The position numbers were made by a program, and so were the translations under genes. Source: Yponomeuta sedellus (taxonomy: Eukaryota; Arthropoda; Insecta; Lepidoptera; Yponomeutidae). Taken from it: a stretch of DNA of 64,000 bases. The notes beneath the pieces were generated by a model, which was not told the origin of the DNA, searched no databases, and saw only the letters and a program-made list of their open reading frames with translations. Where the stretch lies: assembly GCA_934045075.1 (NCBI GenBank), contig OW203736.1:2648591-2712590 (forward strand), given 5' to 3'. This document shows positions 28,297 to 39,344 of the stretch, piece by piece. The stretch's first letter is position 1. Each line of letters begins with the position of its first letter.

Positions 28297-30163
28297 TTGT
28301 TAAAAAAACTAAAACAAAAATATGAGCGTGATCTCCTTAATAAAACCAAAAAAAATAATAACTTATTATGGAATACAATAAAAAACATTACTAACCTCTC
28401 AAAAATTAAAACAAAAAACCACGAATTGTTAAATTTCTCCATTTCCCCCAATCAATCAGCCAATTTAGTAAATAAACACTTGGCCAACTCTGGGAAACAT
28501 TTTGCGGATCTAATTAACAATAAAACCAGTAACTCCAACAACGTATTTTTTTCTAATATTCGCCCACAACAGTCATCAATAGGTATAATAGAACCTGATC
28601 TAGCCGAGATTGAAACAATAATAATCAATTTAAAAACAACCTCCGCCTCAGGGTGGGATAACATACCTACAATGTTCATAAAACTAGCAAAAACTGAATT
28701 AATACCCATTATTGGACATTTGTGTACACTCTGCTTTACAGAAGGCATTTTCCCCTCAGCATTAAAAAGATCTATAATTCACCCGATTTACAAGGACGGA
28801 GACAGAGGCGAAGTAAACAACTATAGGCCAATATCAGTCCTGACTTCTATTTCAAAAATATTAGAGAAATTAATGAATAAAAGACTACTTAATTATCTCA
28901 ATAATTTTGAACTTCTATCTAATCGCCAGTATGGCTTCCGTGAGGGTGGAAGTACAGAAGAGGCTGTGCTAGAGTTAACGAACTCAATAACACGATACTT
29001 AGAAAATAAAAAAAAAACACTTTGTGAGTTTTTTGGATCTGAAGAAAGCGTTCGATACGGTCTCTGTCCCGATCCTGATTGGAAAACTCGAAATTATCGG
29101 CATCCGCGGAAAATTTCTGAACTTAATTACAATCTACCTAAGTCACAGAGTACAACGTGTTAAACTTACTGACGATGTCTACAGTACAGACGAACCCTGC
29201 ACAGCCTTCGGTATTCCTCAAGGAAGCGCCCCCTCCCCAACCCTGTTTTTGACGTACATATATGACCTCACAGAAATTGAACTAGCAAATGGAAAGGTCA
29301 TTTCTTATGCAGACGACACCGCACTACTTTTCCACGGTGACAGCTGGGCGGAGGTATATACCAAAGCTGAAGCGGGGCTCGCAGAGGTAATAATATGGCT
29401 TCAAACGAACTTGCTTACTTTAAACCGTAAAAAAACAAACTACTTAACTTTTTCCATTCTAAGCAAATCGCAACCAAACGAACACTTCAAATTAACGGCC
29501 CATACATGCTTAAATAAAACAACAAATAACTGCAATTGCTTTGTTCTTACAAAAGTTAACTCCACAAAATACTTAGGAGTGCACATAGACTAGCATCTTT
29601 CGTGGAATAAACAAATTGAAGTCACTGTAAATCGCATCAGAAAACTGATTTGGCTATTCAAATACCTACGACATATATCAGATAAAGAACTACTAGTATA
29701 CATTTACAAAACTCTCGCCCAGTCCGTTATACTTTATTGTTTACCGATTTGGGGAGGTTCGAACAAAACCAAGTTAATTACTCTAGAACGGCCCCAGAGG
29801 GCCGTATTAAAGGTCTTATTATGTAAAAAAATTACGTATAGCACGGTTGAAGTTTACAGAGACGCGGAAGTACTTACAGTAAGACAATTATATATATTGA
29901 ATACTATACTAAAGTTACATAAAACTTTAAAACTGGACCCCAGTATTTTAAAGAAACGTAACCCCTACGCAGTAATTAAAATACCTATCGTAAAGACAGC
30001 ATTTGCACACAGACAATTTTCTACGCTATCTATACATCTGTACAACAAAGTAAACCGAACACTAAACATCTACACAAAAACGTATGGAGAATGCAAGAAG
30101 GTCATTTCCAAATGGTTAAAAGGAAAAAACTATGACGACACGGAATCATTGCTACACCAATAA
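28297..30163 (+). pseudogene. LINE-A reverse transcriptase, frameshifted
   Basis: RT blocks: LKTTSASGWDNIPTMFIK, IIHPIYKDGDRGEVNNYRPI, NRQYGFREGGSTEEA (28297-29020); after a frameshift at about 29020 FLDLKKAFDTVSVPIL, FGIPQGSAPSPTLF and the catalytic SYADDTALLF (29024-29593); after a TAG at about 29591 the connection region with YKTLAQSVILYCLPIWGG and NKVNRTLNIY to 30163. At least one frameshift and one stop make it inactive. The stop codon TAA of the last frame overlaps AATAAA. Confidence 0.88.
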
Positions 30164-30177
30164 AGCTTATCAATTCA

Positions 30178-30208
<31 letters not shown>

Positions 30209-30490
30209 CATACATACATACATACATACATACATACATACATACATACATACATACATACATACATACATACATACATACATACATACATACATACATA
30301 CATACATACATACATACATACATACATACATACATACATACATACATACATACATACATACATACATACATACATACATACATACATACATACATACATA
30401 CATACATACATACATACATACATACATACATACATACATACATACATACATACATACATACATACATACATACATACATACATACATGCA
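30178..30490. repeat. (CATA)n microsatellite, about 310 bp
   Basis: About 77 uninterrupted CATA units, first change at 30487 (CATGCATA). It follows the LINE-A 3' UTR directly and is best read as the LINE tail expanded by replication slippage. Open frames through it on both strands are artefacts. Confidence 0.97.
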
Positions 30491-30639
30491 TACATATTAG
30501 AACATTCATACACAAAACCTATACACGAGTACATATTATTGGAATCATTTCACACTTATTAGTACAAACCATAATTACATTTATTTTACACCTGTGCGCT
30601 GTACACCTCTAAAATAAATTTCATTCGGTTTTTGTCTGG

Positions 30640-31105
30640 GTGTAAATAAACAGTTTTAAATATAATAATTAGATACCTAATGATGGGGATGCTTATATGG
30701 GTGGGCTTGGTCGAGCAAACGATCTATCTGATCCTTCCTGATATTTTATAGACTACCGTCAACTGTCTGTTTGCGGGCGGGAGCCGATTGAAATGAAACC
30801 CCTAGTGTTTGTACCCTACTTAAAAATAATGTATTAATCTTAAGTGTACTAAATTACATACCTTATCTAAAACCACATACCTTGTATTTGTATACTTTTT
30901 GTGTACTCACTTATTAAATTAAATAAATAGAAATTAGCTCTTAAGTGTAACTGTCAAGTTTGTAAAAATTTGTTTATAATTAGTACAACCTATCGGCTGG
31001 AAGAGCGAATTCTTCCTAATACAGGTGTAAACTCAAAAGGAAGATTCGACCCTATTATTGTTACCACTGTTATAAATAAATAATTTTGAATTTGAATTTC
31101 TTCCA
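30640..31105 (+). other. Non-coding, probable LINE 3' UTR scrap
   Basis: No open frame. It ends TAAATAATTTTGAATTTGAATTT, a tail form I associate with insect LINEs. Confidence 0.35.
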
Positions 31106-31499
31106 GACAACCATTGACGGAAAAGAAGAAACTGAAATACGGGTAGTCGGCGCAACTAAACAATATTAGATAATGTATAGAATCAGGCGTTACTTTGCGG
31201 AAATCCATAATAGCATTAAAAAGTTAAAATTACTTTGCTGAATTCCGCCAAAAATCCCACAAGCACCATGCGGTTAGCTAATGCACCGCCCTCCCTCCCA
31301 CACACCACCACCAACACCAATACTTGTGTGAGAAAACACGCTAATATTAGATAACATATTATTTTATAGTTGATACACATACATAAACGATACATAAATA
31401 TGAAATTGATACACATACATAAACGGTACATAATTATGAAATAAATAAAAATAAACATACACAAGGAAAAAAAAAGATAGGACATGAACGAAAAATATA

Positions 31500-31790
31500 C
31501 CTACATAATAATAGAAAGGGATTTCACAAATACAGATAAAAAACTTTCATTAAGGAAAAATAGTGGTTATGCACTCTGTTTTTAAATATTGACAGGGACG
31601 GTGAGAATCTTACGTCCAAGAGAAGATCACTCCAAAGGCGGACAGCTGTGATAGTAAAGGATTGGCTGAAGAACCTTGTCGAATGACTTGGTGTCTTCAG
31701 CAATCGATTGTGACCGGATCGCAAAGAGTAGCGTAGAGTAGCTCCTCATCCTGCCCCATCGCCCATACGACGGGGCAAGGAAACGCCGCG
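31500..31790 (-). pseudogene. LINE ORF2 C-terminal fragment
   Basis: The minus strand reads RSGHNRLLKTPSHST and FFSQSFTITAVRLWSDLL then LSIFKNRVHNHY. This arrangement closes the ORF2 proteins of many insect jockey/CR1 LINEs (compare STSFSVRAAHQWNSLP at the right edge of this window). Only about 70 codons remain; the following 31216-31500 is A/T-rich and could be its 3' UTR. Confidence 0.65.
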
Positions 31791-32047
31791 TCTCCTCGGG
31801 AGGCAATATAGGCCCCCATACGCTCCAATGCGCCGCCCTCCCCCGCCCCATTACCCATACAATAGGACAAGAGGAGGGCGGCGCATCCCTATGCGAGGTC
31901 CGTCACGTCGCTCACCAGCGCTTCTCTGATAGCGGAGAAGGTGGAGAGCGAGCGCGCGGGCCCTCTCTGTGCCAGAAGGCGTCCTCGGAACAAGTGCAAG
32001 GGCGCCTTCCGGCCCACCGTGATAGAGGCGGAGGGAAGTAAGTAACA
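31791..32047. other. G/C-rich stretch with an internal near-repeat
   Basis: GCGCCGCCCTCCCCCGCCCC and, in inverted form, GGAGGGCGGCGC lie about 50 bp apart and could pair. No gene seen. Confidence 0.4.
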
Positions 32048-32990
32048 ATGTCAGTCGTGACTTACTTTAGAACTCAAGTGTCAAGTCAAGATACAGGTCT
32101 AGCTGTATACCAACATGTCCTCTTGCTAATAAATCTACTTATTTACCTACATATCAGGAATAACGCGTTGACAGCTGCAGAACAGTGGCTGTTAGCCCTA
32201 CGATTCTATGCTACAGGGTGCATGCAAATCACAGCTGGAGATTTCACTGGCGTTCATCAGACTACAGCAGGAAAAACTATAAAGAGGGTAATCCAAGCAT
32301 TGGCATCAAAGAAAAGTCAATACATAAAACTACCTTCAACACCTGAAGATCAATGCCATAATCAATGCGGATTTTATGCCATAGCAAGATTCCCACTTGT
32401 GAATGGTGCACATGATTGCACGCATATTCGTATTCAATCACCAGGTGGTTCTACGGCTAAGAATTTCAGAAACAGAAAGGGATACTTTTTAATAAATACA
32501 CAAGCATTGTGTACTTTTGAGCTAAAGTTCTCAGATATTGTAGCTACTCGTAGATGGCCTGGTGCTAGTCATGGCAGTATTATTTTTCAAAACAGTAGGA
32601 TCTGTGCTCTATTTGAATCTGCTCAAATGCGTCAGCAAGTAATTCATGGTGATTCTGGCTACCCTTTAAAAAAATATTTACTTACACCTCTTCAGAATCC
32701 ACGGACCGATGCTGAAAAACTTTATAATGAGTCCCAGATAAGGACACAGAACTGTATAGAGAGGGCATTTGGGATTTGGAACAGGTGATTCCCTGTCTTA
32801 TCGCTAGGAATAAGACTTAAAATAGAGCTGGCTCAAGATATCATAATTGCTACTGCAAACACAACTTATGCATTGATAATAGTGATGAAGTACCTGCAAT
32901 TAGTGCCTATATAGCACACTCTATAATCTGGCCGAAGACATCCCTGTCTCTACTAATAACCAAGAGAATTTTGGCTTCAGAAGATTAGGG
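32048..32990 (+). pseudogene. Harbinger-type transposase (HARBI1-like), damaged
   Basis: The open part (32048-32788) has RNNALTAAEQWLLALRFYATG, DFTGVHQTTAGKTIKRV, the first catalytic Asp in GAHDCTHIRI, a second acidic site around FSDIVATRRWPGASHGS, HGDSGYPLKKYLLTPL, and RTQNCIERAFGIWNR. These are DDE_Tnp_4 landmarks. A TGA at about 32786 interrupts the frame, which then reads on FPVLS, GIRLKIELAQDIIIATA. The usual N-terminus of about 80 residues is shortened; ATG 32048 may not be the ancestral start. Convergent with the Myb-like partner at 33530-33955. Confidence 0.86.
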
Positions 32991-33129
32991 TAAATCAATG
33001 GTTATTTTAATAATTTACTGTTAGAATAGATAATCTTGTCACTAAATACTTACATGTTTAAATTATATTTAATACACTGTAATGTATTTTTTATCTGTAA
33101 ATGCCTGACTACCTCATTTTAAAGGATTT

Positions 33130-33425
33130 AAGTACATAATTGTGAGCGTCCCGTGACTACCGCTAGTGGCATTTTTCCGAGCGCTTCCGTGCTTCGCAAG
33201 GCACGTTAAGCCGTTGGTGCCGGCTGTCATATAATGGCAGTCGTTAAGCCATGTCAGAGGCCTTATGGGCGGCTTGATAACTTCTGACAGTAAGGCCCGC
33301 CACTGTCTTACAATCCTCCACCAACCCGGACTTGGCCCCCGTGGTGGAGTATGGCCTAACCTTCCTGCGATGTAGGAAGAGACCCGTGCCCCAGCAGTGG
33401 GGACATATAAGGGTTGATAACGTAA
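33130..33425 (+). mobile_element. 5S-rRNA-related SINE (SINE-C), 5'-truncated copy
   Basis: Matches 37000-37265: GGCATTTTTCCGAGCG, CTTCCGTGCTTCGCAAGGCACGTTAAG (in part), TCAGAGGCCTT, GGCGGCTTGA, AACTTCTGACAGTAAG, CCCCCGTGGTGGAG, GACCCGTGCCCC and AGTGGGGACATA. The 5S-like head seen in the second copy is missing. It lies between the two convergent Harbinger genes. The long minus-strand frame across it (33114-33485) is an artefact. Confidence 0.75.
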
Positions 33426-33529
33426 GTACATAATTATGTATAAAATACTTTTAATTTTTAACAGTGAACTAACAAATAAAAACAACCAAATACCGTTTTT
33501 TTGCTGTTTTTTTTTATTTCTAACTCAAT

Positions 33530-33955
33530 CCTCAACAACTCACACCTAATTCATGTTCCTTAGCTTCACGTATAATTTGCTCTTGAACACTCCTTATTTG
33601 AGCATCTAATAAGTCACATTTTTTCTTTGCTACTATGCTCTGACATTACATTATTAAAACATTCGGGATTTTTTCTTCGCTTCAGCAGTGTTGATTTTTT
33701 ATTATTCAGCAGAAACTTTGTTTGTATTGGAGTTTCAATAACGTTCTGGGAAAAATTGTTACTGGTGGGTACATAGTAAGAGGGTAGGGGGGGAGGAGGA
33801 AGGGGAGGGGGAGGAGGAAGGGGAGGCCCCCCCTTAAGTTTCAAAGTGAGAAAATGTCTAGTTTTTATGGTATGATTCTTTAAAAATAAATCTAACCTAA
33901 CCTCATTTTTTTTCTGAATATTTTCGTTTCTAATGAGAAATTTGATTGCTCTCAC
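33530..33955 (-). pseudogene. Harbinger accessory (Myb-like) protein, C-terminal part
   Basis: The minus strand has a basic region (LLNNKKSTLLKRRKNPECFN), a Pro-rich run (GGPPLPPPPPLPPPPLPS) and, after a stop or frame change, DLLDAQIRSVQEQIIREAKE, a heptad-like terminal coil. Harbinger elements encode a second, Myb/trihelix DNA-binding protein that ends in such a coil, and a convergent position beside the transposase fits. The Myb part itself is not visible, so the call rests on position and the coil. Confidence 0.5.
33782..33832 (+). other. G-rich tract, potential G-quadruplex
   Basis: At least five runs of three to seven G separated by one to eight bases, then CCCCCCC. On the minus strand it codes the Pro-rich run of the Harbinger accessory frame. 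Confidence 0.6.
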
Positions 33956-34008
33956 TCTAAGTTTGTTTTGAATGATTGAAACAAAACTGTTTAATATATT
34001 TGAAACTT

Positions 34009-35013
34009 TTAATTTACCTTAAAAATGTGCTTAATTGCTAATAACAATTCTTTGAATGGGTCTTTTTTATATTTCGCTACATTTCTACGCCACAAATATT
34101 CTTGAATGATTTCGGCAAAGTTTTCAGGGTTGTTATAGTTATGTTTCCTAAAACATCTTTTCACAGCTCTCCATTGGGATTCAATACGCTGTGTGTGAGT
34201 TCCATCTTCAGCCACAAAAGGATTGTCATCGTCGGAGTTAATTAACTTTCTTATGAATGTACCCATATTCGTGTAAACAATCATGCCCGCCAATAATCAG
34301 TGTGAATGGTGGTGCCATCTGCAACATGTTTTTGTATGAGAGGCACCAACACTTCAACTTAAACCAAACGACTTCTGTCCACAATTCGACTTGCTGTTAC
34401 CCAGTTTTTTTTGCTTTTATCTACGGTCTAACCCAACCTAACCTACAGTTTTTGCCCACAATTTGACTTACGTTTACCAAGTTTTCAATCCAAAACAGAA
34501 ATTACATATCTTTATTATATTTCCGATGTCCAAACTTTGATTCGCCAATCTGAACGACCTTGCCAGGCCCTCCAATTTTTCCGCGGTGCTCGGTATATTA
34601 CTATTGTTTCTCGGCAATAGCTGAACCAGTCCACAATTTGTATGGCAGCTCAAACATTGTCCAGTTTCATCCCTGTCGGGTCCTCTAAAATAATTTTATT
34701 CACATTCCATTTTTTGGGAAAATGCATATATCAGATAGTAAATGTGCCGCAGGTCTAATTTTACATGTTTGAAAAAAGTTCAAATTCTGCGGGGATTTTT
34801 TCGGATTGCTCCACTTTTGCTACGGCATGCTCCTTTGGAGCAAATGAAGGTGCTCAATGGTTTGCACATTGTATATGCGATTCGCATTGAATCGTGGTTG
34901 CGGCATGCGGCATCGCATCTCCTTTTCACGAAGCCCTGCTCCTCAGAGAAAGCAATGCACTGGTCGTTGTTTCCCAATTTTTTTATAAGCCGCGCCAAAT
35001 TCCACATTACCAT
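34009..35013 (-). pseudogene. Merlin-like (ISXO2/IS1016-type) transposase, decayed
   Basis: The N-terminal part (35013-34780) has GFVKRRCDAACR, FICSKGACRSKSGAIRKNPRRI, a C-C zinc-like region, followed in another frame by WTFFKHVKLDLRHIYYLIYAFS. The C-terminal part (34293-34009) has DGTHTQRIESQWRAVKRCFR, HNYNNPENFAEIIQEYLWRR and KDPFKELLLAIKHI. The THTQ.IES.W...K pattern is the signature of the ISXO2-type DDE domain of Merlin elements. The middle is unreadable. Confidence 0.72.
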
Positions 35014-35869
35014 GATCTCGGCAACATTAAGGGCTCGGGGGATATATTCGCCGTCGTCGTCGTAGTTTGGTGATTCAGGTGTACGGGTCGATCAGGAGCC
35101 GAAGAAGGCCCCGCTACGGGTTCGATGTCAACCATAGTCAAACGAAACCAAATCACGCGCAGTCCGGTATCCAGTAAGTAAGCCAAAGTCCAACAAGTGT
35201 GCAAGCAAACTGATTGAGTCCAAAAATAATATAACCAGTAATAATCACAATAAATCCCGGCGGAGACTGAAAAACAGCATTAATGCTTTGGCTCCGACCA
35301 TTCCAAAAGTGTGAACTAAATATGTATTCGTATCATAAGCACATTTTTTTTTACTTTTGAATAAAGTTCTTTTTTTTACTTATTTATTTATGAAGGGGGT
35401 GGTTAAGTGAAAACGCCAATTGAGTAGCAGAAGTAAATCCTTGTATTGATTCGTTTTACATATAACTATACATAGGTAGGTTTTTCCTATCGACATATGT
35501 TTTGACAGACATTGCTGTCCCTATAGATACTGTGAGAAATCACTAGAGGTCCTGCAGATAAGCTGGTCGAATCTAGTGTCCCTAACCTGACGTTACTGGT
35601 TAGACCAGCAGTAAAGCCGGTCCTGCCCAGCGCAGTCTTCTAGTTAAGCCCTAGTCCAGACGTTACTAGATAGACCAGCAGTTAAGCCTGTCTTGTCCAG
35701 CGCGGTCGCTAGCTTAGTGATCTTCATGATGTGGTGCGGCTCCTTATATTGGGCTCTGGCGGCCGTTGCTTGTTGGTGGGGCGCAGCGGGAGGGCGACGA
35801 GCGAGAACGATAGTCTGTGTGCGAGCGAGAAAGTATTCGGGCCCATGCGCAAATGGTTCTCTTGTTACA

Positions 35870-36120
35870 TTTTTATACACCTCAATCGCCGAGACGAACT
35901 CCTCGACCTTTGCATGGTCACGTTCACCGTGAAAGCGTAGTGCGCAGCGTGTAAAATTTTTATTCGACATCTTACACGTTGATATTCGATGAAGTAGCTC
36001 AGTGAACTGATCACTCGTGAAATGAGTGGGTAGATCTGCGTTGCTCATATTGTCGTTCGTGGATTTCGAACTACCCTCGCCTTCTACCTGTTTATTAATT
36101 AATTTCGGATTGGTTGTCAT
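35870..36120 (-). pseudogene. gag N-terminal remnant inside the LTR pair
   Basis: From ATG 36120: Asn/Ser-rich head, then MSNADLPTHFTSDQFTELL and CALRFHGERDHAKVEEFVSA, the start of a gypsy or copia-like capsid. The frame runs through EVYKN straight into the 3' LTR, so more than 3 kb of gag and all of pol are gone. Confidence 0.75.
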
Positions 36121-36172
36121 TCCAGTAGGTAGTGAAGACTTGTCGGACGGTTTGTCGCTTTTAGGTAATTCA

Positions 36173-36186
36173 CGTTGGGCGCCACT
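36173..36186 (-). promoter_or_regulatory. tRNA-Lys-type primer-binding site
   Basis: TGGCGCCCAACGTG on the minus strand directly after the 5' LTR. Coordinates are given from the 5' side of the minus strand. Confidence 0.7.
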
Positions 36187-36667
36187 TGAAGGGGGTGGTT
36201 AAGTGAAAACGCCAATTGAGTAGCAGAAGTAAATCCTTGTATTGATTCGTTTTACATATAACTGTACATAGGTAGGTTTTTCCTATCGACATATGTTTTG
36301 ACAGACATTGCTGTCCCTATAGATACTGTGAGAAATCACTAGAGGTCCTGCAGTTAAGCTGGTCGCGTCTAGTGTCCCTAACCTGACGTTACTGGTTAGA
36401 CCAGCAGTAAAGCCGGTCCTGCCCAGCGCAGTCTTCTAGTTAAGCGCTAGTCCAGATGTTACTAGATAGACCAGCAGTTAAGCCTGTCTTGTCCAGCGCG
36501 GTCGCTAGCTAAGTGATCTTCATGATGTGGTGCGGCTCCTTATATTGGGCTCTGGCGGCCGTTGCTTGTTGGTGGGGCGCAGCGGGAGGGCGACGAGCGA
36601 GAACGATAGTCTGTGTGCGAGCGAGAAAGTATTCGGGCCCATGCGCAAATGGTTCTCTTGTTACATT

Positions 36668-36850
36668 TATTTATTTATTTGCACAATGCCACTCGCTAAC
36701 TATGAAGGAAAACATCGTAAGGAAACCTCAGTTTCCAAGGTGTTCAAATACCTCTGCACTTGGAATTGCCAAGCCGCGGTGGGCACGAGTGGTAAATAAG
36801 CCCATACTCTCTCTCTTTGAGAGAAGGCCTGTGAAATACATTGGGACGTA
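36668..36850 (+). mobile_element. SINE-B fragment
   Basis: Contains ATGCCACTCGCTAACTATG, GAAGGAAAACATCGTAAGG and CCAAGCCGCGGTGGGCACGAG. The same blocks, reversed, follow the tRNA head of SINE-B at 38990-39340. The tRNA head is missing here, so this is a 5'-truncated copy. It lies next to the LTR element. Confidence 0.7.
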
Positions 36851-36910
36851 CATCCTACATAAAAAATAAAGCAAATTGTATGTATTAAAAAGAGTAAGAG
36901 GAATCGTTCG

Positions 36911-37275
36911 TAGCCCCGGCTGCCTGAGTGATCTTAAGCGATCACGAAGGTTAAGGAACCTAGGGCGCGTTCAGTGCATAGATGGGTGACCGTCTAGATG
37001 GCATTTTTCCGAGCGGTTCCGTGCTTTGCAGGGCACGTTAAGCAGTTGGTGTAGGCTGCCGTCGACAGATGGCAGTCAGCCAAATCAGAGGCCTTCGGGC
37101 GGCTTGAAAACTTCTGACAGTAAGACCAGCCACGTATAAGTCTCCACCAATCTGGACTTATCCCCCGTGGTGGAGCATAACCTCTACCATAGACCATTTG
37201 GTCTATGCCTATACCATCCTTAGGGAACAGACCCGTGCCCCTCAGTGGGGACATAATGGGTTGATGACAATTATA
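36911..37275 (+). mobile_element. 5S-rRNA-related SINE (SINE-C), copy with head
   Basis: The first 110 bp resemble a 5S rRNA gene: GCCTGAGTGATCTTAAGCGATCACGAAGGTTAAGGAACC (in pieces), GCGCGTTCAGTGCATAGATGG and GATGGGTGACCGTC. The last is the 5S internal control region C-box form, and GTTAAG...GG lies at A-box distance. The body then matches the copy at 33130-33425. SINEs with a 5S-derived pol III promoter (SINE3 class) are known in several animals. Confidence 0.72.
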
Positions 37276-37364
37276 CGATAAAGATAAATAATATATTGCA
37301 CACAAATATATTATAAGTAACATTTTTTTGACTGACTAAATCGTCATGTAGGTTTATTAGCAAG

Positions 37365-38885
37365 TCAGTTACTAGCCCATTTTCGCAGTTTGAATCCTCC
37401 GCCTTTCAGCATGCAGATGAGTTGCCCTTGAGCTTTTTGCGCTGTTTCTATGCTGTTACTTCCGCCCAGTAGATCGTCGACGTACAGATGATTATCAAGA
37501 ATTTCGGCGGCTAATGGATATCGTGAACCGTCGTCCTTGATCAGCTGTTTGATGGTGCGCATAGCCAAAAATGGCGCGGCTTTAGTATCGTATGTGACGG
37601 TACATAGTTGGTAGATTTTTAATGGTTCTGCCGCCACACAATTTTCTGTAGATGTTGGTCTTCGTCTTGTATCATTATTTGCCTGTAGAATTTTTCTATA
37701 TCAGCTGTGTACACATACTGAAAGACTCTCCAGCGCAGTATCATGGCTTGCAAATCAAGTTGGGGCCGCATTCCATTAAGTTGTTGAGGCTTTGTCCCGT
37801 GCTTGTTTTAGCAGACGCGTTAAAGACAACTCGTAGTTTTGTTGTTGGTGACTCGAGGCGTATAACTCCGTGATGGGGTAAGTAACAGCTGGGCTCTGTG
37901 GGCGTTGTGCATAGCTTCATGTGTCCAAGGTTTTTGTATTCGTTTATGAAGCTTTTGTAGTTCGTAGCTAGGTTTTCGTCCTTTGCCAACCTTTTCTCGA
38001 GTGGCTTGAACTGAGCGACAGCTTGGGGTTTCGAAGTGCCCAAACTTGTGCAAATCCATCTTTCATGGGGATTTTTACTGTGTATCGCCCGTCAGTAAGT
38101 TTTTTTGTAGTACTGGTATACACGGTTTCGCAGTGTTCTTCCTCAGCCGTAACGGCGCGGTCGGTATCCGTTATTTCTTCTAACTCCCAGAAGCGTGAGA
38201 AGTCGTCTGAGTTGACCAGCACATGGCAATTGAAAGTTTTCATGTTGCCAAGCAGCACCCACCCGACCTTGGTCTGTTGAGAAATCGGTGCGTGGGGGGA
38301 TGAGCTTTGCCGTATGCCATTCATGATGATTTCAGCATATACTCCGGCGTCGAGTAAGACATCGACCTTTCTCGAAAGATTGTAATCTGGATCGGCTAGG
38401 TTGATGTTCTGTACGTGGGGCCAAGGTTGTTTTTCAAAGGAGTAGTTTGGCAGATTGTTGAGGATGTTTGCCATCACTAGTGCCTCCACTGAAAACGCGT
38501 AATCTCCGTACAGAGATTCACAGTCTAGGTTAATGCTCCCGTGACTGCGATGAGCAGTGATTCCGATTCCAGAAACTGTAGAGTTATGTTTGTGCCTTTG
38601 TAACCCAAGACGCTGAGCCGCAGATTCTGTTATGATGTTTATCTGCGAACCCTGATCGAGAAGGCATCTTAGAACAATGTAAGTACCATCGACGGCTCAT
38701 ACTTTGAGTTGCACGGTAGCTAGTAGCACTTCGTTGTAGTCGCTTGACACGTGGTTTGTCTTGCGTTGCAAAATCGACGGCTTCGTAATTGGAGTCTCGC
38801 TAGGTAAGTAGCCATGTAGTGAGTTCGCACGGCTTGTTTCACGGATTACATCATGCAACTTGGTGTGATGCGCCCTTTTGCACAC
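37365..38885 (-). pseudogene. pol: BEL/Pao protease and reverse transcriptase, frameshifted and truncated
   Basis: In order: gag zinc region end CKVCKRAHHTKLHDVI (38885); protease-like region to 38489 with VDVLLDAGVYAEIIMNGIRQ and TKVGWVLLGNM (peptidase A17 type); RT with CYLPHHGVIRLESP, KLRVVFNASAKTSTGQSLNN, YTADIEKFYRQI (about 37690) and the catalytic YVDDLLGGSNS at about 37490. The frame ends at 37365 after LICMLKGGGFKLRKWASN, the middle of the usual RT thumb. Several frame changes (about 38045, 37740 and 37640) show inactivity. Confidence 0.85.
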
Positions 38886-38989
38886 TTTGCATCTTTTGTA
38901 TGAGGTACATTTGTTATCTTCATGTATATATATATTGGCCTTTTTGCATCTACTTAATGAGATGTTTTATACAGCGTCCAGTGGTATCT

Positions 38990-39340
38990 TCACTCACACT
39001 AGATGGGTGAAGGGACCACTCCGACGCTGTAGTGCCTGGGTCATGGTTTTATAGATGGTGTAGGCTTGCCCAGCACCTATACCATCCTGACAACTTAGTC
39101 GGCCTAGCCCACAGGAAAGACTAGTCAATACGTGCGGAGCCAACCAAGCCGCGGGTTTCCTCACGATGTTTTCCTTCACCGTTAGCGTGTGGTATTGCGA
39201 CTGCAAATTCGCAAATGTACGTAACTTTGAAATTAAACAAAGTCATTGGTACATGCCCGCACTCGGGATCGAACCTGGGGCTCTCGCTTGCCAGTCTATG
39301 GTTCTACCCACTGAGCTACCACCGCTATTGTATGTGTGGA
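38990..39340 (-). mobile_element. SINE-B: tRNA-derived SINE
   Basis: The minus strand starts at about 39333 AGCGGTGGTAGCTCAGTGGG (A box), has GGTTCGATCCC (B box) about 45 bp on, then a body with CGCTAACGGTGAAGGAAAAC, ATCGTGAGGAAACC and a Thr-rich tail. This is an ordinary SINE layout with the tRNA head at the 5' end, unlike SINE-A. It separates two BEL gag pieces (KLYISENCMYP and CKVCKRAHH). Target duplication not resolved. Confidence 0.82.
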
Positions 39341-39344
39341 TACA

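Larger units (their letters stand above)
23440..30490 (+). mobile_element. LINE-A: jockey/CR1-type non-LTR retrotransposon, split by pogo-B
   Basis: Endonuclease and reverse-transcriptase coding sequence in plus orientation, interrupted at a TA by pogo-B (23689-27585), then a very short 3' UTR with AATAAA at 30158 and a long (CATA)n tail. Without pogo-B the LINE piece is about 3.1 kb. ORF1 and the 5' UTR are not recognised, so it is probably 5'-truncated. Confidence 0.85.
35391..36665 (-). mobile_element. LTR element with a 317-bp interior (solo-like deletion derivative)
   Basis: Two 479-bp direct repeats (35391-35869 and 36187-36665) differ at about seven positions by my count (about 1.5%). 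In minus orientation they start TGTAACAAGAGAACC and end ACCACCCCCTTCA. The 5' LTR is followed after AG by TGGCGCCCAACGTG, a primer-binding site of the tRNA-Lys type used by many Ty3/gypsy elements. Only the first part of gag remains before the 3' LTR. Flanks are TTTA/TTTATTTA, so the duplication (probably TTTA) is hard to define. Confidence 0.88.

Noticed and set aside
30178..30490. CRISPR-like array
   Set aside because: Perfect 4-bp repeats without spacers; no cas-like genes, and the genome is eukaryotic.
30102..30534. Long MYVC and HTYI repeat ORFs
   Set aside because: They are translations of the (CATA)n microsatellite, open in several frames on both strands.
33114..33485. 123-codon minus-strand protein
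   Set aside because: It lies over the 5S-related SINE body, and the same frame recurs at 36994-37323 as part of the other copy.
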